DNA of 20,863 nucleotides, from NCBI GenBank assembly GCA_964610045.1, contig CAZSUN010000069.1:1-20863 (forward strand). Direction: 5' to 3'. Shown here in pieces: positions 6,932 through 14,508 of the stretch (positions are counted from its first letter, which is position 1; each line of letters opens with the position of its first letter). The notes under the pieces were generated by a model. It did no database searches, was not told the origin of the DNA, and saw only the letters and a program-made list of their open reading frames with translations. This stretch comes from JACCYX01 sp964610045. Lineage in GTDB: Bacteria; Chloroflexota; Chloroflexia; Thermomicrobiales; UBA6265. A program made the translations under genes and the position numbers.

Positions 6932-8170
6932 ATGACGACCACATTCGACTCCTCCCCAAAGCTGCTCTTCACATCCGAATCGGTGACCGAAGGGCATCCG
7001 GACAAGGTCTGCGATCAGATTTCCGATGCCGTGCTCGACGCGGTTCTGGCCAGCGATCCGATGGGACGGGTTGCCTGCGAAACCGCCATCAAGACGGGAC
7101 TCGTGCTGGTTTTCGGCGAAATCACGACCGAAGCCTACGTCGACATCGATGCGATCACCCGTGAGGTGATCCGCGACATTGGCTACAGCCACAGCGATCA
7201 TGGTTTCGACGGTAACACCTGCGGCGTGATCGTGGCGATCAAGGAGCAGAGCCCGGAGATTTCGGCCGGGGTGACCCACGCAATCGAAAACCGTGGTGGA
7301 GCCGGGGGCGATGTCCTGGACGAGACCGGCGCCGGCGACCAGGGCATGATGATCGGGTATGCGAGCAACGAGACCGAGGAGTTGCTGCCACTGCCGATTT
7401 CGCTTGCCCACAAGATCGCCCGCCGATTGTCGGAAGCCCGCAAGTCGGGTGAGATCGGCTACCTGCTGCCGGACGGCAAGAGCCAGGTGACGGTCGAGTA
7501 CGCCTTTGGCAAGCCGGTCCGGGTTGATACCGTGGTCGTTTCGACGCAGCACCTGCCGGAAGCAACCAACGACGAGATTAGGCGGGATGTAGAGAACCTG
7601 GTGATCCGGCAGGTGGTCCCCGCCGAACTGATCGACGGCCGGACGAATTTCTGGATCAATCCCAGTGGCCGGTTCGAGATCGGTGGGCCTTTGGCCGATG
7701 CCGGGCTGACTGGACGCAAGATCATCGTCGACACCTATGGCGGCATGGCGCGCCATGGCGGCGGCGCCTTCTCGGGCAAGGATGCGACGAAAGTCGACCG
7801 CTCGGCCGCTTACGCGGCCCGATATGTCGCCAAGAACGTGGTTGCCGCCGGTCTCGCCGACCGTTGCGAGATCCAGATCGCCTACGCCATCGGCAAGGCG
7901 CATCCAGTGTCGATCATGGTCGAAACGTTCGGCACCGGCAAGGTAGGCGACGAGGTGATCGAACGATTGATCACCGCGAACTTCGACCTCCGGCCGGCCG
8001 CGATCATTACGGCTCTCGACCTGCGACGGCCAATTTTCCGGCAGACCGCATCCTACGGTCACTTCGGCCGCCACGACCTCGATCTTCCCTGGGAGCGGAC
8101 CGACAAGGCCGAGACACTGGCTGCGGCGGCGGGAGTCAACCAGCCAGCCGGTATCGCCGCAGGCGAGTAG
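6932..8170 (+). CDS. metK: S-adenosylmethionine synthetase
   Basis: A 412-residue methionine adenosyltransferase that makes SAM from methionine and ATP. Family motifs are complete: TSESVTEGHPDKVCDQISDA (14-33, with His22 and Asp24), the flexible-loop region around HGFDGNTCGV, the signature GAGDQGMMIGYA (133-144), KSQVTVEY, FWINPSGRFEIGGP, the phosphate-binding GGGAFSGKDATKVDRSAAY, and IAYAIGKAHPVS. The length is slightly above the 380-400 residues usual in bacteria, through a short C-terminal extension. A TTG lies directly before the ATG; AAGGA at 6919-6923 has better spacing to the ATG. With ahcY and the adenosine kinase-like gene it forms a SAM synthesis and recycling group. Confidence 0.98.
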   Translation: MTTTFDSSPKLLFTSESVTEGHPDKVCDQISDAVLDAVLASDPMGRVACETAIKTGLVLVFGEITTEAYVDIDAITREVIRDIGYSHSDHGFDGNTCGVIVAIKEQSPEISAGVTHAIENRGGAGGDVLDETGAGDQGMMIGYASNETEELLPLPISLAHKIARRLSEARKSGEIGYLLPDGKSQVTVEYAFGKPVRVDTVVVSTQHLPEATNDEIRRDVENLVIRQVVPAELIDGRTNFWINPSGRFEIGGPLADAGLTGRKIIVDTYGGMARHGGGAFSGKDATKVDRSAAYAARYVAKNVVAAGLADRCEIQIAYAIGKAHPVSIMVETFGTGKVGDEVIERLITANFDLRPAAIITALDLRRPIFRQTASYGHFGRHDLDLPWERTDKAETLAAAAGVNQPAGIAAGE

Positions 8171-8220
8171 GCACCGTGGATCGATCGGCCCCAATCCCAT
8201 TCCGGGGACACGTGTGCCGC

Positions 8221-8238
8221 CGCGCGCCGCGGCGCGCG
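8221..8238. repeat. 18-bp perfect all-GC palindrome
   Basis: CGCGCGCCGCGGCGCGCG equals its own reverse complement and lies between metK and the c-di-AMP receptor gene. As RNA it could form a very stable short hairpin; as DNA it could be a protein-binding site or simply GC-rich spacer. It ends 35 bases before the receptor start codon. Confidence 0.6.
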
Positions 8239-8273
8239 AACCCGGTCGGAGCCACTCGCGTGGTCGATGTCCC

Positions 8274-8660
8274 ATGAAACTGCTGATCGCTGTAGTCCAG
8301 GACTACGATGTCGACCGCTTGTTGAAGGCGGTCACTGGAGCGGGGTTCGGCGCGACCAAAATCTCGAGTGCCGGTGGTTTCCTGCGGATGGGAAATGCCA
8401 CGGTGCTGATGGGGATCGCCGAAGATCGCGTGGATACCTGTCTCCGGCTGATAAGGCAGTCGTGTTGCTCCCGGGCTGAGGTCGAATTCGACCAGGTCGC
8501 GTCGGAGTTCGCCGAATGGTATCCATCGGGTGTCCACCAGGTGATGATCGGGGGAGGGGTGGTGTTCCAGCTCAACATAGAAGCCTTCCACCAACTCGGA
8601 TCAACCGCGCCTGCCGAGGTTGCCCTCGCTGGCGTGCGCGGCAACGAGCGAGAACGGTGA
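8274..8660 (+). CDS. PII-like cyclic-di-AMP receptor (DarA/CdaR-type)
   Basis: A 128-residue protein of the small PII-like family (formerly DUF970) that binds cyclic di-AMP as a trimer in Firmicutes (DarA/PstA). The N-terminal block is typical: MKLLIAVVQDYDVDRLLKAV, then GFGATKISSAGGFLRMGNATVLMG (24-47), where the Thr-Lys, the Gly-Gly-Phe-Leu and the Gly-Asn-x-Thr match the ligand-binding region. The C-terminal EVxxGGxxVFxLxVExF pattern is recognisable as HQVMIGGGVVFQLNIEAF. The central region is fairly short. The role in signalling is unknown even in better studied bacteria. No good Shine-Dalgarno sequence precedes the ATG, and the frame stays open upstream to 8214 through low-similarity, Arg-rich sequence. 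It is 103 bases downstream of metK, possibly co-transcribed. Confidence 0.88.
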   Translation: MKLLIAVVQDYDVDRLLKAVTGAGFGATKISSAGGFLRMGNATVLMGIAEDRVDTCLRLIRQSCCSRAEVEFDQVASEFAEWYPSGVHQVMIGGGVVFQLNIEAFHQLGSTAPAEVALAGVRGNERER

Positions 8661-8672
8661 CACGAAACCACG

Positions 8673-8707
8673 AGGCGGGCTGCGATGAACCTGATCGCAG
8701 CCCGCCT
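8673..8707. terminator. Terminator-like hairpin between convergent genes
   Basis: A 14-bp perfect stem (8673-8686 with 8694-8707) and a seven-base loop start 12 bases after the stop of the c-di-AMP receptor gene and end 18 bases before the stop of the minus-strand SWIM gene. Downstream on the plus strand is moderately T-rich (ATTTCCGTATCTTCTC) without a true U-tract. It probably serves both converging transcripts. Confidence 0.7.
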
Positions 8708-8725
8708 GCCATTTCCGTATCTTCT

Positions 8726-8992
8726 CTAGACGGGTACGGCCGTGCCGAACCTCGCGTCCTCGGAGAGCATGGCGCCGAGAATCTGCTGGGCGGCCATCAC
8801 ATGCGGGCATGATTCCAGTACATGGGCCTCGAACGTATGGCACGAGCAGTGCCAACCGTCTTCCGTCAGGGATATCTCGTAGTCGTCATGCGAACCGCGG
8901 AACGATGCCGTCAGTGACGTAATTCCGATCCGGTTCGGCTCCTGCGCGTAGCGATGAGCCTTTTCGATCTTCCCGATCATGCCGGAATTCAT
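8726..8992 (-). CDS. Small SWIM-type zinc-finger protein
   Basis: An 88-residue protein. Residues 47-68 carry W-H-C-S-C, eleven residues, then C-P-H, which fits the SWIM pattern CxCx(n)CxH that binds one zinc and is linked to nucleic-acid or protein binding. The rest is a short N-terminal helix (GKIEKAHRYAQEP) and two beta-like strands ending in YEISLTEDGWHC. There is no catalytic domain; SWIM domains usually occur inside larger proteins such as SNF2 helicases or transposases, so a stand-alone version is notable. GGGGAG lies 8 bases before the ATG at 8992 and fixes the start, although the frame stays open much further upstream. It is divergent from the tail-anchored protein gene at 9412. The role is unknown. 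Confidence 0.8.
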   Translation of the reverse strand: MNSGMIGKIEKAHRYAQEPNRIGITSLTASFRGSHDDYEISLTEDGWHCSCHTFEAHVLESCPHVMAAQQILGAMLSEDARFGTAVPV

Positions 8993-9411
8993 GCGGCAAC
9001 TCCCCTTGTCCGTCGTGGCATCCAACGCCTGGCCACGTTTTCCCGACCGTGGCGGCGTTCCATTCAGTCGCGCGGTTCCCCTTGTGGGGTGCCTCCTTCC
9101 TGGGTGGAGAGAGAAACCGTCACAACGAAAAAGCACCGTCGAGCAGCGCTCGGCCGGTGCCGGATGGTCCGTCGTGATGTCGGTTCCTGATCCATCGTCG
9201 CCACCTCCGCTGGTGGATACTGCGGGGAACGCGCTGGGTATGGTCACGGAGTATACCAACAGGTCTCCGGGGATGCCATACCTGGGAATGACCAAATGAT
9301 GCCATTGCACGTTCACCTCCGCGCGGAGGCTGTCCCGCCTCTTTGGCAACGGCGTATACTGCACACTGGTGTCGCTGGATGGCGATGCAACCAGCAGGCG
9401 AGAGAGGCGCG
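8993..9411. other. Intergenic region between divergent small genes
   Basis: These 419 bases separate the SWIM gene (minus) from the tail-anchored protein gene (plus) and must hold both promoters. I see TATACT at 9355-9360 on the plus strand, a possible -10 without a clear -35, and a self-complementary GTATAC near 9261. A 14-bp palindrome lies at 9316-9329. Reading frames that cross this region have no family similarity and no usable ribosome-binding site, so I do not call a gene here. Confidence 0.5.
9316..9329. repeat. 14-bp palindrome, possible operator
   Basis: CCTCCGCGCGGAGG is a perfect palindrome 25 bases upstream of the TATACT element at 9355-9360, a place where regulators often bind. 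Only symmetry and location support it. Confidence 0.3.
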
Positions 9412-9738
9412 ATGGCACGCACACAGCGCCAGGGCAAGCGTTCCAACACGGCGCGCAAGCAGGCCCGGGCAGTTCGAACGACGTCAACCCCCACCGACGC
9501 AGCCGTCTCGGAAGCGTCGATGGTGACCTCATCGGGAGTGGCAACCGCACCGGCGCGGACATCGAAGCCGTACCAGGCCGGCAGGAAGCAGGCGGCTCCG
9601 CGCCCGGTGGTGACCGCGAACGTGCTCAGCCGCGAGCAGGAGTACGCGTTCATTCGCGAGGATCTGGTCCGGCTCCTGATCACCTCGGGAATCCTGACCG
9701 TGGTCATGATCGCGCTGCTCTTCGTGGTCGACCGGTAG
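9412..9738 (+). CDS. Small tail-anchored membrane protein of unknown function
   Basis: A 108-residue protein I do not recognise. The first 40 residues are rich in Arg, Lys and Thr (RTQRQGKRSNTARKQARAVR), followed by a low-complexity Ala/Thr/Ser/Pro region. Residues from about 75 (REQEYAFIREDLVRLLITSG) lead into one C-terminal membrane segment, ILTVVMIALLFVV, ending DR. That layout suggests a basic cytoplasmic tail held at the membrane by its C terminus. GAGAGG just before the ATG is a fair ribosome-binding site. The longer frame starting at 9343 has no such support. The basic tail might bind nucleic acid, but that is a guess. Confidence 0.7.
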   Translation: MARTQRQGKRSNTARKQARAVRTTSTPTDAAVSEASMVTSSGVATAPARTSKPYQAGRKQAAPRPVVTANVLSREQEYAFIREDLVRLLITSGILTVVMIALLFVVDR

Positions 9739-9820
9739 GCAATCGGCAGCTTTCGGAGCCGTGCTATCAACGATCTCGATGGAGCGCACGTTGCCTGGGT
9801 TGGGAACACGAGCGAAACGA

Positions 9821-9857
9821 CAACGCCGCCGCGATGTCATCCATCGCGGCGGCGTTG
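9821..9857. terminator. Terminator-like hairpin between convergent genes
   Basis: A 16-bp perfect stem (9821-9836 with 9842-9857) and a five-base loop lie between the tail-anchored protein gene (plus) and the TPR gene (minus), 23 bases past the stop of the latter. Neither side has a strong U-tract; the minus side reads TCGTTTCG. It probably serves as a bidirectional gene-end signal. Confidence 0.68.
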
Positions 9858-9880
9858 ACTGCGGGTGTCGACCCACTCTC

Positions 9881-10747
9881 CTACATCGCGTCCGGTTCCT
9901 CGTCGTCGCTGACCGTGACCGCCTCGTCGACGTAGGCGGCAGCGTCCTGGTCGGGCTCCTCATCATCGAGATCGTCGTCGGCCTCCGCCGGGTCGTCCTC
10001 GGCCTCGTCGTCATCGTCCCCGAAGATGAAGTCGCCTTCGTCACGCAGCGAGAGCAATTCCCGCTCGCGCATCAGGTCCTGGGTCTTGCGCGCCTGTTCC
10101 TTGAAGGAAATTTCGGTGATCTGTGATGGGTGCTTGTAGACCTCGCGAATGATGATGCGCAGGCTGTGGCTGGAAATGCCGAGTGCGTAGGCCTCGTAGC
10201 GATTGCCGCCAGCGATCAGTTGCGCCATCCGCTCGCCAACCGGTGAGCCAACCTCGCCAAGTGCGAGACCGTCGACGCTCCGGATGTACACCTTTCCCTC
10301 GATCGCCTCGATGGTGAGTTGATCGCCCGGTGAGACTTCGGCGAGGTAGGTGAGCTCTGTTGGATTCGCGAGCTCATCGACCCAGGTCTTGCCGATCTCC
10401 TCGACGAACACGTTGGAGCGAGGGAGGGGTGCGCCGTCCTTGATGGCGCCCTCGATCGAACCTTCGGACCGGTTATAGAGCATCTCGAGCCGCTGGAGGT
10501 TGCGGCGGGCGATCATGTTGGCGGGATCGGACTTCAGCGCATCGTGATAGACGGTGCGGGCCGATTCGAGTTGCCGCAACTCGATCAGGGCGCGCCCCTT
10601 GCGGTTCAGCGCTTCGGCGTCCCGGGGGAACCGCTCCAGCATCTGATCGTTCAGGGTAAGGGCATCGCTCCAGCGTCCTTCGGTGGCGGCGAGAATCGCA
10701 TCGGCCACGAGTTGCCGCTTCGGCGTCTGTGTCGTCTTGGTGGGCAC
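9881..10747 (-). CDS. TPR-repeat protein with HIRAN-like middle and acidic tail
   Basis: A 288-residue protein of unknown function. Residues about 10-90 contain two to three tetratricopeptide repeats (ATEGRWSDALTLNDQMLERFPRD, AEALNRKGRALIELRQLESA and the next unit), a protein-docking fold. Residues about 130-215 (YLAEVSPGDQLTIEAIEG, LALGEVGSPVGERMAQLIAGG, YEAYALGISSHSLRIIIRE) look like a small beta-rich domain that recalls HIRAN, though I am not sure. The last 45 residues are extremely acidic (FGDDDDEAEDD, DDDLDDEEPDQD), comparable in character to the tail of RNA polymerase delta. The start is a GTG with AGAAGG ten bases upstream; the frame remains open to 10795. It lies 62 bases downstream of miaB on the same strand, so co-transcription is likely. 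Confidence 0.75.
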   Translation of the reverse strand: MPTKTTQTPKRQLVADAILAATEGRWSDALTLNDQMLERFPRDAEALNRKGRALIELRQLESARTVYHDALKSDPANMIARRNLQRLEMLYNRSEGSIEGAIKDGAPLPRSNVFVEEIGKTWVDELANPTELTYLAEVSPGDQLTIEAIEGKVYIRSVDGLALGEVGSPVGERMAQLIAGGNRYEAYALGISSHSLRIIIREVYKHPSQITEISFKEQARKTQDLMRERELLSLRDEGDFIFGDDDDEAEDDPAEADDDLDDEEPDQDAAAYVDEAVTVSDDEEPDAM

Positions 10748-10809
10748 GCTTGGTGTTCCTTCTGTCAGGCAGGGCCTGGTGCTCCCCGCCGGCAATGATC
10801 GCGAACGTC

Positions 10810-12186
10810 TTAGCGGGGAGAACCGACCGGTTCACCCATCAGGTACCACGGGGATGTACGGGTGATGCGGACATCGACCAGTTTGCCAAGCAGGTCCTGA
10901 TCGCTGTCGAAATGGACGAGGGTATTGCCGCGGGTGCGGCCCGTCCACCGGCCTTTCGCAGTGCCTTCCACGAGTACCTCATAGGTCTCGTCAAGGCGCC
11001 GGGCATTCAACTCGGTACAGGTCCGTTCCTGCAGCTTCTCCAGTGCCTGGTGGCGCCGGTGCTTTTCCTCGTGCGGGACATCGTCCTCCCAACGGGCAGA
11101 AAGCGTGCCGGGACGGGGGGAGTACATCGCGAGATGCACCTTGTCGCACTTCGTGCGTTCCAGCATGTCGTAGGTCTGCATGAACTGCTGCTCGGTTTCG
11201 CCCGGAAACCCGACGATGATATCCGTGGCAACGGTGACGCCCGGCATCCGGTCGCGGGTGTAGGCGATCCGCTCCATCCACTGGTCGCGGGTGTAGGTGC
11301 GACGCATGCGGCGGAGGACATCGTTGTCTCCCGCCTGGACCGGCAGGTTCATGTGCTCGCAGGCAGCCGGGATAGCAGCCATGGCGTCGATGATGTCATC
11401 GGTCATGTACTTCGGATGCGAGGTCAGGAACCGGAGGCGATCCAGGCCCGGAATCGCACCGATCGCCCCAAGGAGATCGGCCAGTGACGGCTTGTCGACG
11501 AGATCGTGTCCCCAGGCGTTCACGGTTTGGCCGAGAAGGGTCACTTCGCGGACACCATTGGCGACGATTCGCTCGACTTCCGTCACGATGTCGAGCATCG
11601 GACGGCTGGTTTCCTTGCCCCGGCGGTAAGGCACGATGCAGTAGGAGCAAAGGAAATTGCAGCCGTAGATGATGGGCACGTAGGCGGTGACGCCGCTCCG
11701 GCCGGCATCGGTTTCCGGCTGGTAGTAGTGCGGCAGGGCAGCCAGGTCATCGTCCAGGAGGGCCAGCTCCGGTACGACCTGTTGCATCTTGTCGAAGTCG
11801 GAGGGGTCGAAGAAGAGATCGACGTGCGGGAACTGTTCGCGCAGCTTCTCCTGCTGGTTGGTGACCATGCAGCCGGTCAGCACCAGTGGCATGTCCGGTT
11901 TCTGGCGCTTCAGCCGGATCAGCGAATTGAGTTTTCCGGCGACCTTGTCTTCGGCAGCCTGACGCACGACACAGGAGTTGAGTACAACGATATCGGCGTC
12001 GTCCTCTCGCTCCGTTCGCTCGTAGCCCACTTCCTGCAGCATCGAGGCGACCTTCGCGCTGTCCGCTTCGTTCATCTGGCATCCGATTGTCCAGATGAAG
12101 AAGTGTTTGCCGTTGGGTGGAAGCCGTGGCGGTGAGAACTGGGTTTCCCCAACCGGGGTCAGCGGAATGATGGTTCTGGATGACAC
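10810..12186 (-). CDS. miaB: tRNA-2-methylthio-N6-dimethylallyladenosine synthase
   Basis: A 458-residue methylthiotransferase. It adds the methylthio group to i6A37 in tRNAs that read codons beginning with U, using two iron-sulfur clusters and radical SAM chemistry. The N-terminal domain has the three auxiliary-cluster cysteines Cys36 (GCQMN), Cys72 (NSC) and Cys106 (GCM). The radical SAM motif CNFLCSYC has Cys176, Cys180 and Cys183. A C-terminal TRAM domain contains GRTRGNTLVHF. These features favour MiaB over MtaB or RimO. The start is a GTG with CAGGAG seven bases upstream; the frame runs open to 12339, but that extension lacks family similarity. The tRNA-Phe encoded in this window is a standard MiaB target class. 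The TPR gene follows 62 bases downstream. Confidence 0.96.
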   Translation of the reverse strand: MSSRTIIPLTPVGETQFSPPRLPPNGKHFFIWTIGCQMNEADSAKVASMLQEVGYERTEREDDADIVVLNSCVVRQAAEDKVAGKLNSLIRLKRQKPDMPLVLTGCMVTNQQEKLREQFPHVDLFFDPSDFDKMQQVVPELALLDDDLAALPHYYQPETDAGRSGVTAYVPIIYGCNFLCSYCIVPYRRGKETSRPMLDIVTEVERIVANGVREVTLLGQTVNAWGHDLVDKPSLADLLGAIGAIPGLDRLRFLTSHPKYMTDDIIDAMAAIPAACEHMNLPVQAGDNDVLRRMRRTYTRDQWMERIAYTRDRMPGVTVATDIIVGFPGETEQQFMQTYDMLERTKCDKVHLAMYSPRPGTLSARWEDDVPHEEKHRRHQALEKLQERTCTELNARRLDETYEVLVEGTAKGRWTGRTRGNTLVHFDSDQDLLGKLVDVRITRTSPWYLMGEPVGSPR

Positions 12187-12356
12187 GCAAGAACTCCTGG
12201 CGGCGGCAAACACACAAACAGCGCCGCCGGAAACTTCCGGGGCGATGGTGCCGACGCAACGATTCAGTATAGTCGCTGCGCGGCACGGATGCCCGGCTGT
12301 CAAACGGCGTGCGATACGCACTCCGAGCGGCGGCGCCACTGTAACGAGTACATCGA

Positions 12357-12394
12357 GCCGTTAGGACGAGGCCCGCCGGATTCGTCCTAACGGC
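12357..12394 (-). terminator. Terminator-like hairpin after the DUF3352 gene
   Basis: A 13-bp perfect stem (12357-12369 with 12382-12394) and a 12-base loop lie 43 bases past the DUF3352 stop on the minus strand. No U-tract follows in either direction. It separates the DUF3352 gene from miaB. The remaining 170 bases up to the miaB start hold an isolated TATACT (12271-12266, minus) that could be a -10 for miaB. Confidence 0.6.
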
Positions 12395-12437
12395 CAGGAG
12401 GGCGGAGTTGCCACGCTACCCCTGCGGCCGGCAAACG

Positions 12438-14363
12438 TTAGCCGCCGATCACGATGATGGCGCTTGAGCCGGTCCGGCCATCCTCGGCCCAGGTGACGGC
12501 GGTGAGGGCCGTGATGTTGATCGATTCCACCTCGTTCCCGGTTGCCACTGGAGTTGCTGCCGCGAAATAGTCTTCGCAGGCTTCGCCGTCCCAGTCGAGA
12601 TCCAGCTGGTAGTTCTCGAACGAGTCCTCATCGTAGGCAGCCTGCGCCTCTTCCTGGCTCGCGTAGTCGCCGCAGGATGGGTCGGCATCCTCGACCACCA
12701 TGGCCGTGAAGGACTCCAGGGTATCAGCCACGAGCGGTATCAACGCTCCGAGATCGACGTACACGATCCCGGTGATGTTGGACGGCAGGTAGCCGAGGGA
12801 TTCCGCGAAGCCGGCATCAGCGGAAAGTGGATCGGTGCCCGGTACATCGAGCAGGTCAAACCAGCCGTTGACCCCGACCGCGAGCTTGTCGCCGATCACG
12901 CCGAACTCGATGGTGAAATCCCCCGAGCCGGCGTCGAGCTCGATCACCGTGACCTCGGCCCCAGCGATGGTGCGGTTCGAGATGGTGAACGACTCGTCAC
13001 CGCTCACCTCAATCAGGTCCGTGACCAGTGCAACGACGTCTTCCACCGTGGCCGGGTCGTCCACTTCGGAGATCAGCAGGGCAGAACCAGTCGAGAGATC
13101 GGTCGTACCCGCGATTGCCCACTCGCCCGTGAGCTGGTCGAGGACATCGGTCCTGAGATTGAAACCGAGCACGTCTTCGGCTTCGGCGAACACCTCATCC
13201 GTCACCGCTTCCGGATCAACTGGTGTTTCGAGATCGTCCGGGGAAATGCCGGCAATCTCACCCGCGAGGGCAAGCGCGAGGGCGTCCATGCCCGGATTCG
13301 CACCCAGATTGGTGCCGCCGGCGAAAAACATGGTGTCAGCCGGTACGAGGTCGGTGAAGGTCGCATCGTACTGATCCGGAACCGGAAGTTCGGTGCCAGG
13401 GGCTGGGATGGCCACGGAATCCATGCGAATGCCCGGCTCGTCCGCCCAGATGGCGAACCCCTGGAAGGCAACCAGCGAGGCAACCAGGTCGCTGGAAATG
13501 GCCGAGAGATTGGCATCGCTGCTGGCGGCGAGGATCAGACCGATCGCGGGTCCATTCACGTAACCGAACGCCAGTGTTTCGTCGGGGAGGGCCTCGCGAA
13601 TGTGCTCGAAGTCGTCCCTCGTCTCAAGGGCGTCAGACTCACCGGTTGCCACGTCGATGACCAGCTGGATGTCGTCCACCACGGTGCCCACAACAATGAC
13701 ATCGTCAACGAGGGCAACGGCCTGGCCGCTTCCGTATTCATCTGCCGGGGTGGAGAGGATTTCGTAGCCTTCGTATTCCGTGGTTTCATAGGCCGGTGCG
13801 TCGGCAGCCGAAGGCGTCGAATCCGACGACCACTCGACAGAGGACGCTGTCGAACCCAGGCTGTCCACGATGGTTTCGTACAGCTCGTCGGGATCCTCGG
13901 GGCGAATCAGGGCTGCCCAACCACCCGGAATCTCGCTTGCGATGCTGGTTGGGTCGTCGGTGAGCGACGACACATCGCCAAGCAGTTTGTCGACGGAGAG
14001 ATCCTCCGCGGCGTTCGCACCGACGAAGAACGCAACGTCACCGTTGATCGTATCCGTGGCCATCGCCATGGAGTCATCCAGCATGTCCTGGTCGTCGGTG
14101 GTGAGCAGCGAATCCAGGTTGGCGCGCTCGATCAACTCCTCGAGCAGGATCACCTGGTCGGATTCCGGATCGACGTTGAGTTCGGCGTAGAACAGCGAGT
14201 CCGCCGGTGTATAGGCCGCCAGCGATCCAGTCGTCTGGGCAGCGGCTGGGGAAGCCATCGGGATGGCGGCTGCCAGCAGGCTGGCAACGAGCAAGAGGGC
14301 GGCGATCGGCCTCCCCAGGATTCCGCGCGGGCCTGGACGCGAATCGGTATCGGAAGCGTGCAA
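12438..14363 (-). CDS. Secreted DUF3352 protein with Excalibur-like C-terminal motif
   Basis: A 641-residue exported protein. A Sec-type signal peptide is clear: basic residues (RPGPRGILGRP), a hydrophobic core (IAALLLVASLLAAAIPMA), and a likely cleavage after SPAAA. The mature protein is very acidic and poor in Lys. Most of it is DUF3352-like (FYAELNVDPESDQVILLEELIERA, GDVAFFVG, GGWAALIRPEDPDELYETI), a family of unknown function seen in several bacterial phyla. Near the C terminus SCGDYASQEEAQAAYDED and LDLDWDGEACEDYF match the Excalibur calcium-binding pattern (DxDxDGxxCE). About 40 residues follow it. The TTG start is chosen because AAAGGAG lies seven bases upstream; the frame is open to 14402. 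A calcium-binding extracellular or envelope role is inferred. Confidence 0.82.
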   Translation of the reverse strand: MHASDTDSRPGPRGILGRPIAALLLVASLLAAAIPMASPAAAQTTGSLAAYTPADSLFYAELNVDPESDQVILLEELIERANLDSLLTTDDQDMLDDSMAMATDTINGDVAFFVGANAAEDLSVDKLLGDVSSLTDDPTSIASEIPGGWAALIRPEDPDELYETIVDSLGSTASSVEWSSDSTPSAADAPAYETTEYEGYEILSTPADEYGSGQAVALVDDVIVVGTVVDDIQLVIDVATGESDALETRDDFEHIREALPDETLAFGYVNGPAIGLILAASSDANLSAISSDLVASLVAFQGFAIWADEPGIRMDSVAIPAPGTELPVPDQYDATFTDLVPADTMFFAGGTNLGANPGMDALALALAGEIAGISPDDLETPVDPEAVTDEVFAEAEDVLGFNLRTDVLDQLTGEWAIAGTTDLSTGSALLISEVDDPATVEDVVALVTDLIEVSGDESFTISNRTIAGAEVTVIELDAGSGDFTIEFGVIGDKLAVGVNGWFDLLDVPGTDPLSADAGFAESLGYLPSNITGIVYVDLGALIPLVADTLESFTAMVVEDADPSCGDYASQEEAQAAYDEDSFENYQLDLDWDGEACEDYFAAATPVATGNEVESINITALTAVTWAEDGRTGSSAIIVIGG

Positions 14364-14452
14364 CCTGGTGCTCCTTTCGATCGCCACGTTGCCACATCGC
14401 AACGCGGGATCTGTCAGACGATCCGGTGTGTTCGAAGGATGGAAACAGTGAG

Positions 14453-14472
14453 GACGGCAGAGGTATGCCGTC
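14453..14472 (-). terminator. Short hairpin after the 44-residue membrane protein gene
   Basis: A 7-bp perfect stem GACGGCA/TGCCGTC with a six-base loop lies 36 bases past the stop of the small gene on the minus strand, followed by CTCACTGTTTCC. It may be a weak terminator, or part of the leader of the DUF3352 gene. Confidence 0.38.
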
Positions 14473-14508
14473 TGGTAGAGCAGCTGATGCCTGGCGATGG
14501 TTGCCGAG

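Noticed and set aside
6887..8275. 462-residue open frame on the minus strand
   Set aside because: It is antisense to metK, with a composition typical of a shadow frame and no recognisable domain.
9069..9090. T-box-like AAGGGGAACCGCG on the minus strand upstream of the SWIM gene
   Set aside because: It is two to three bases short of the AGGGTGGTACCGCG core, part of it forms a small CCCC/GGGG hairpin, and the downstream gene has no link to amino-acid or aminoacyl-tRNA metabolism.
12266..12303. TTGACA and TATACT upstream of miaB on the minus strand
   Set aside because: Both elements are good, but 26 bases separate them, too far for one sigma-70 promoter. The TATACT alone may still be a -10.
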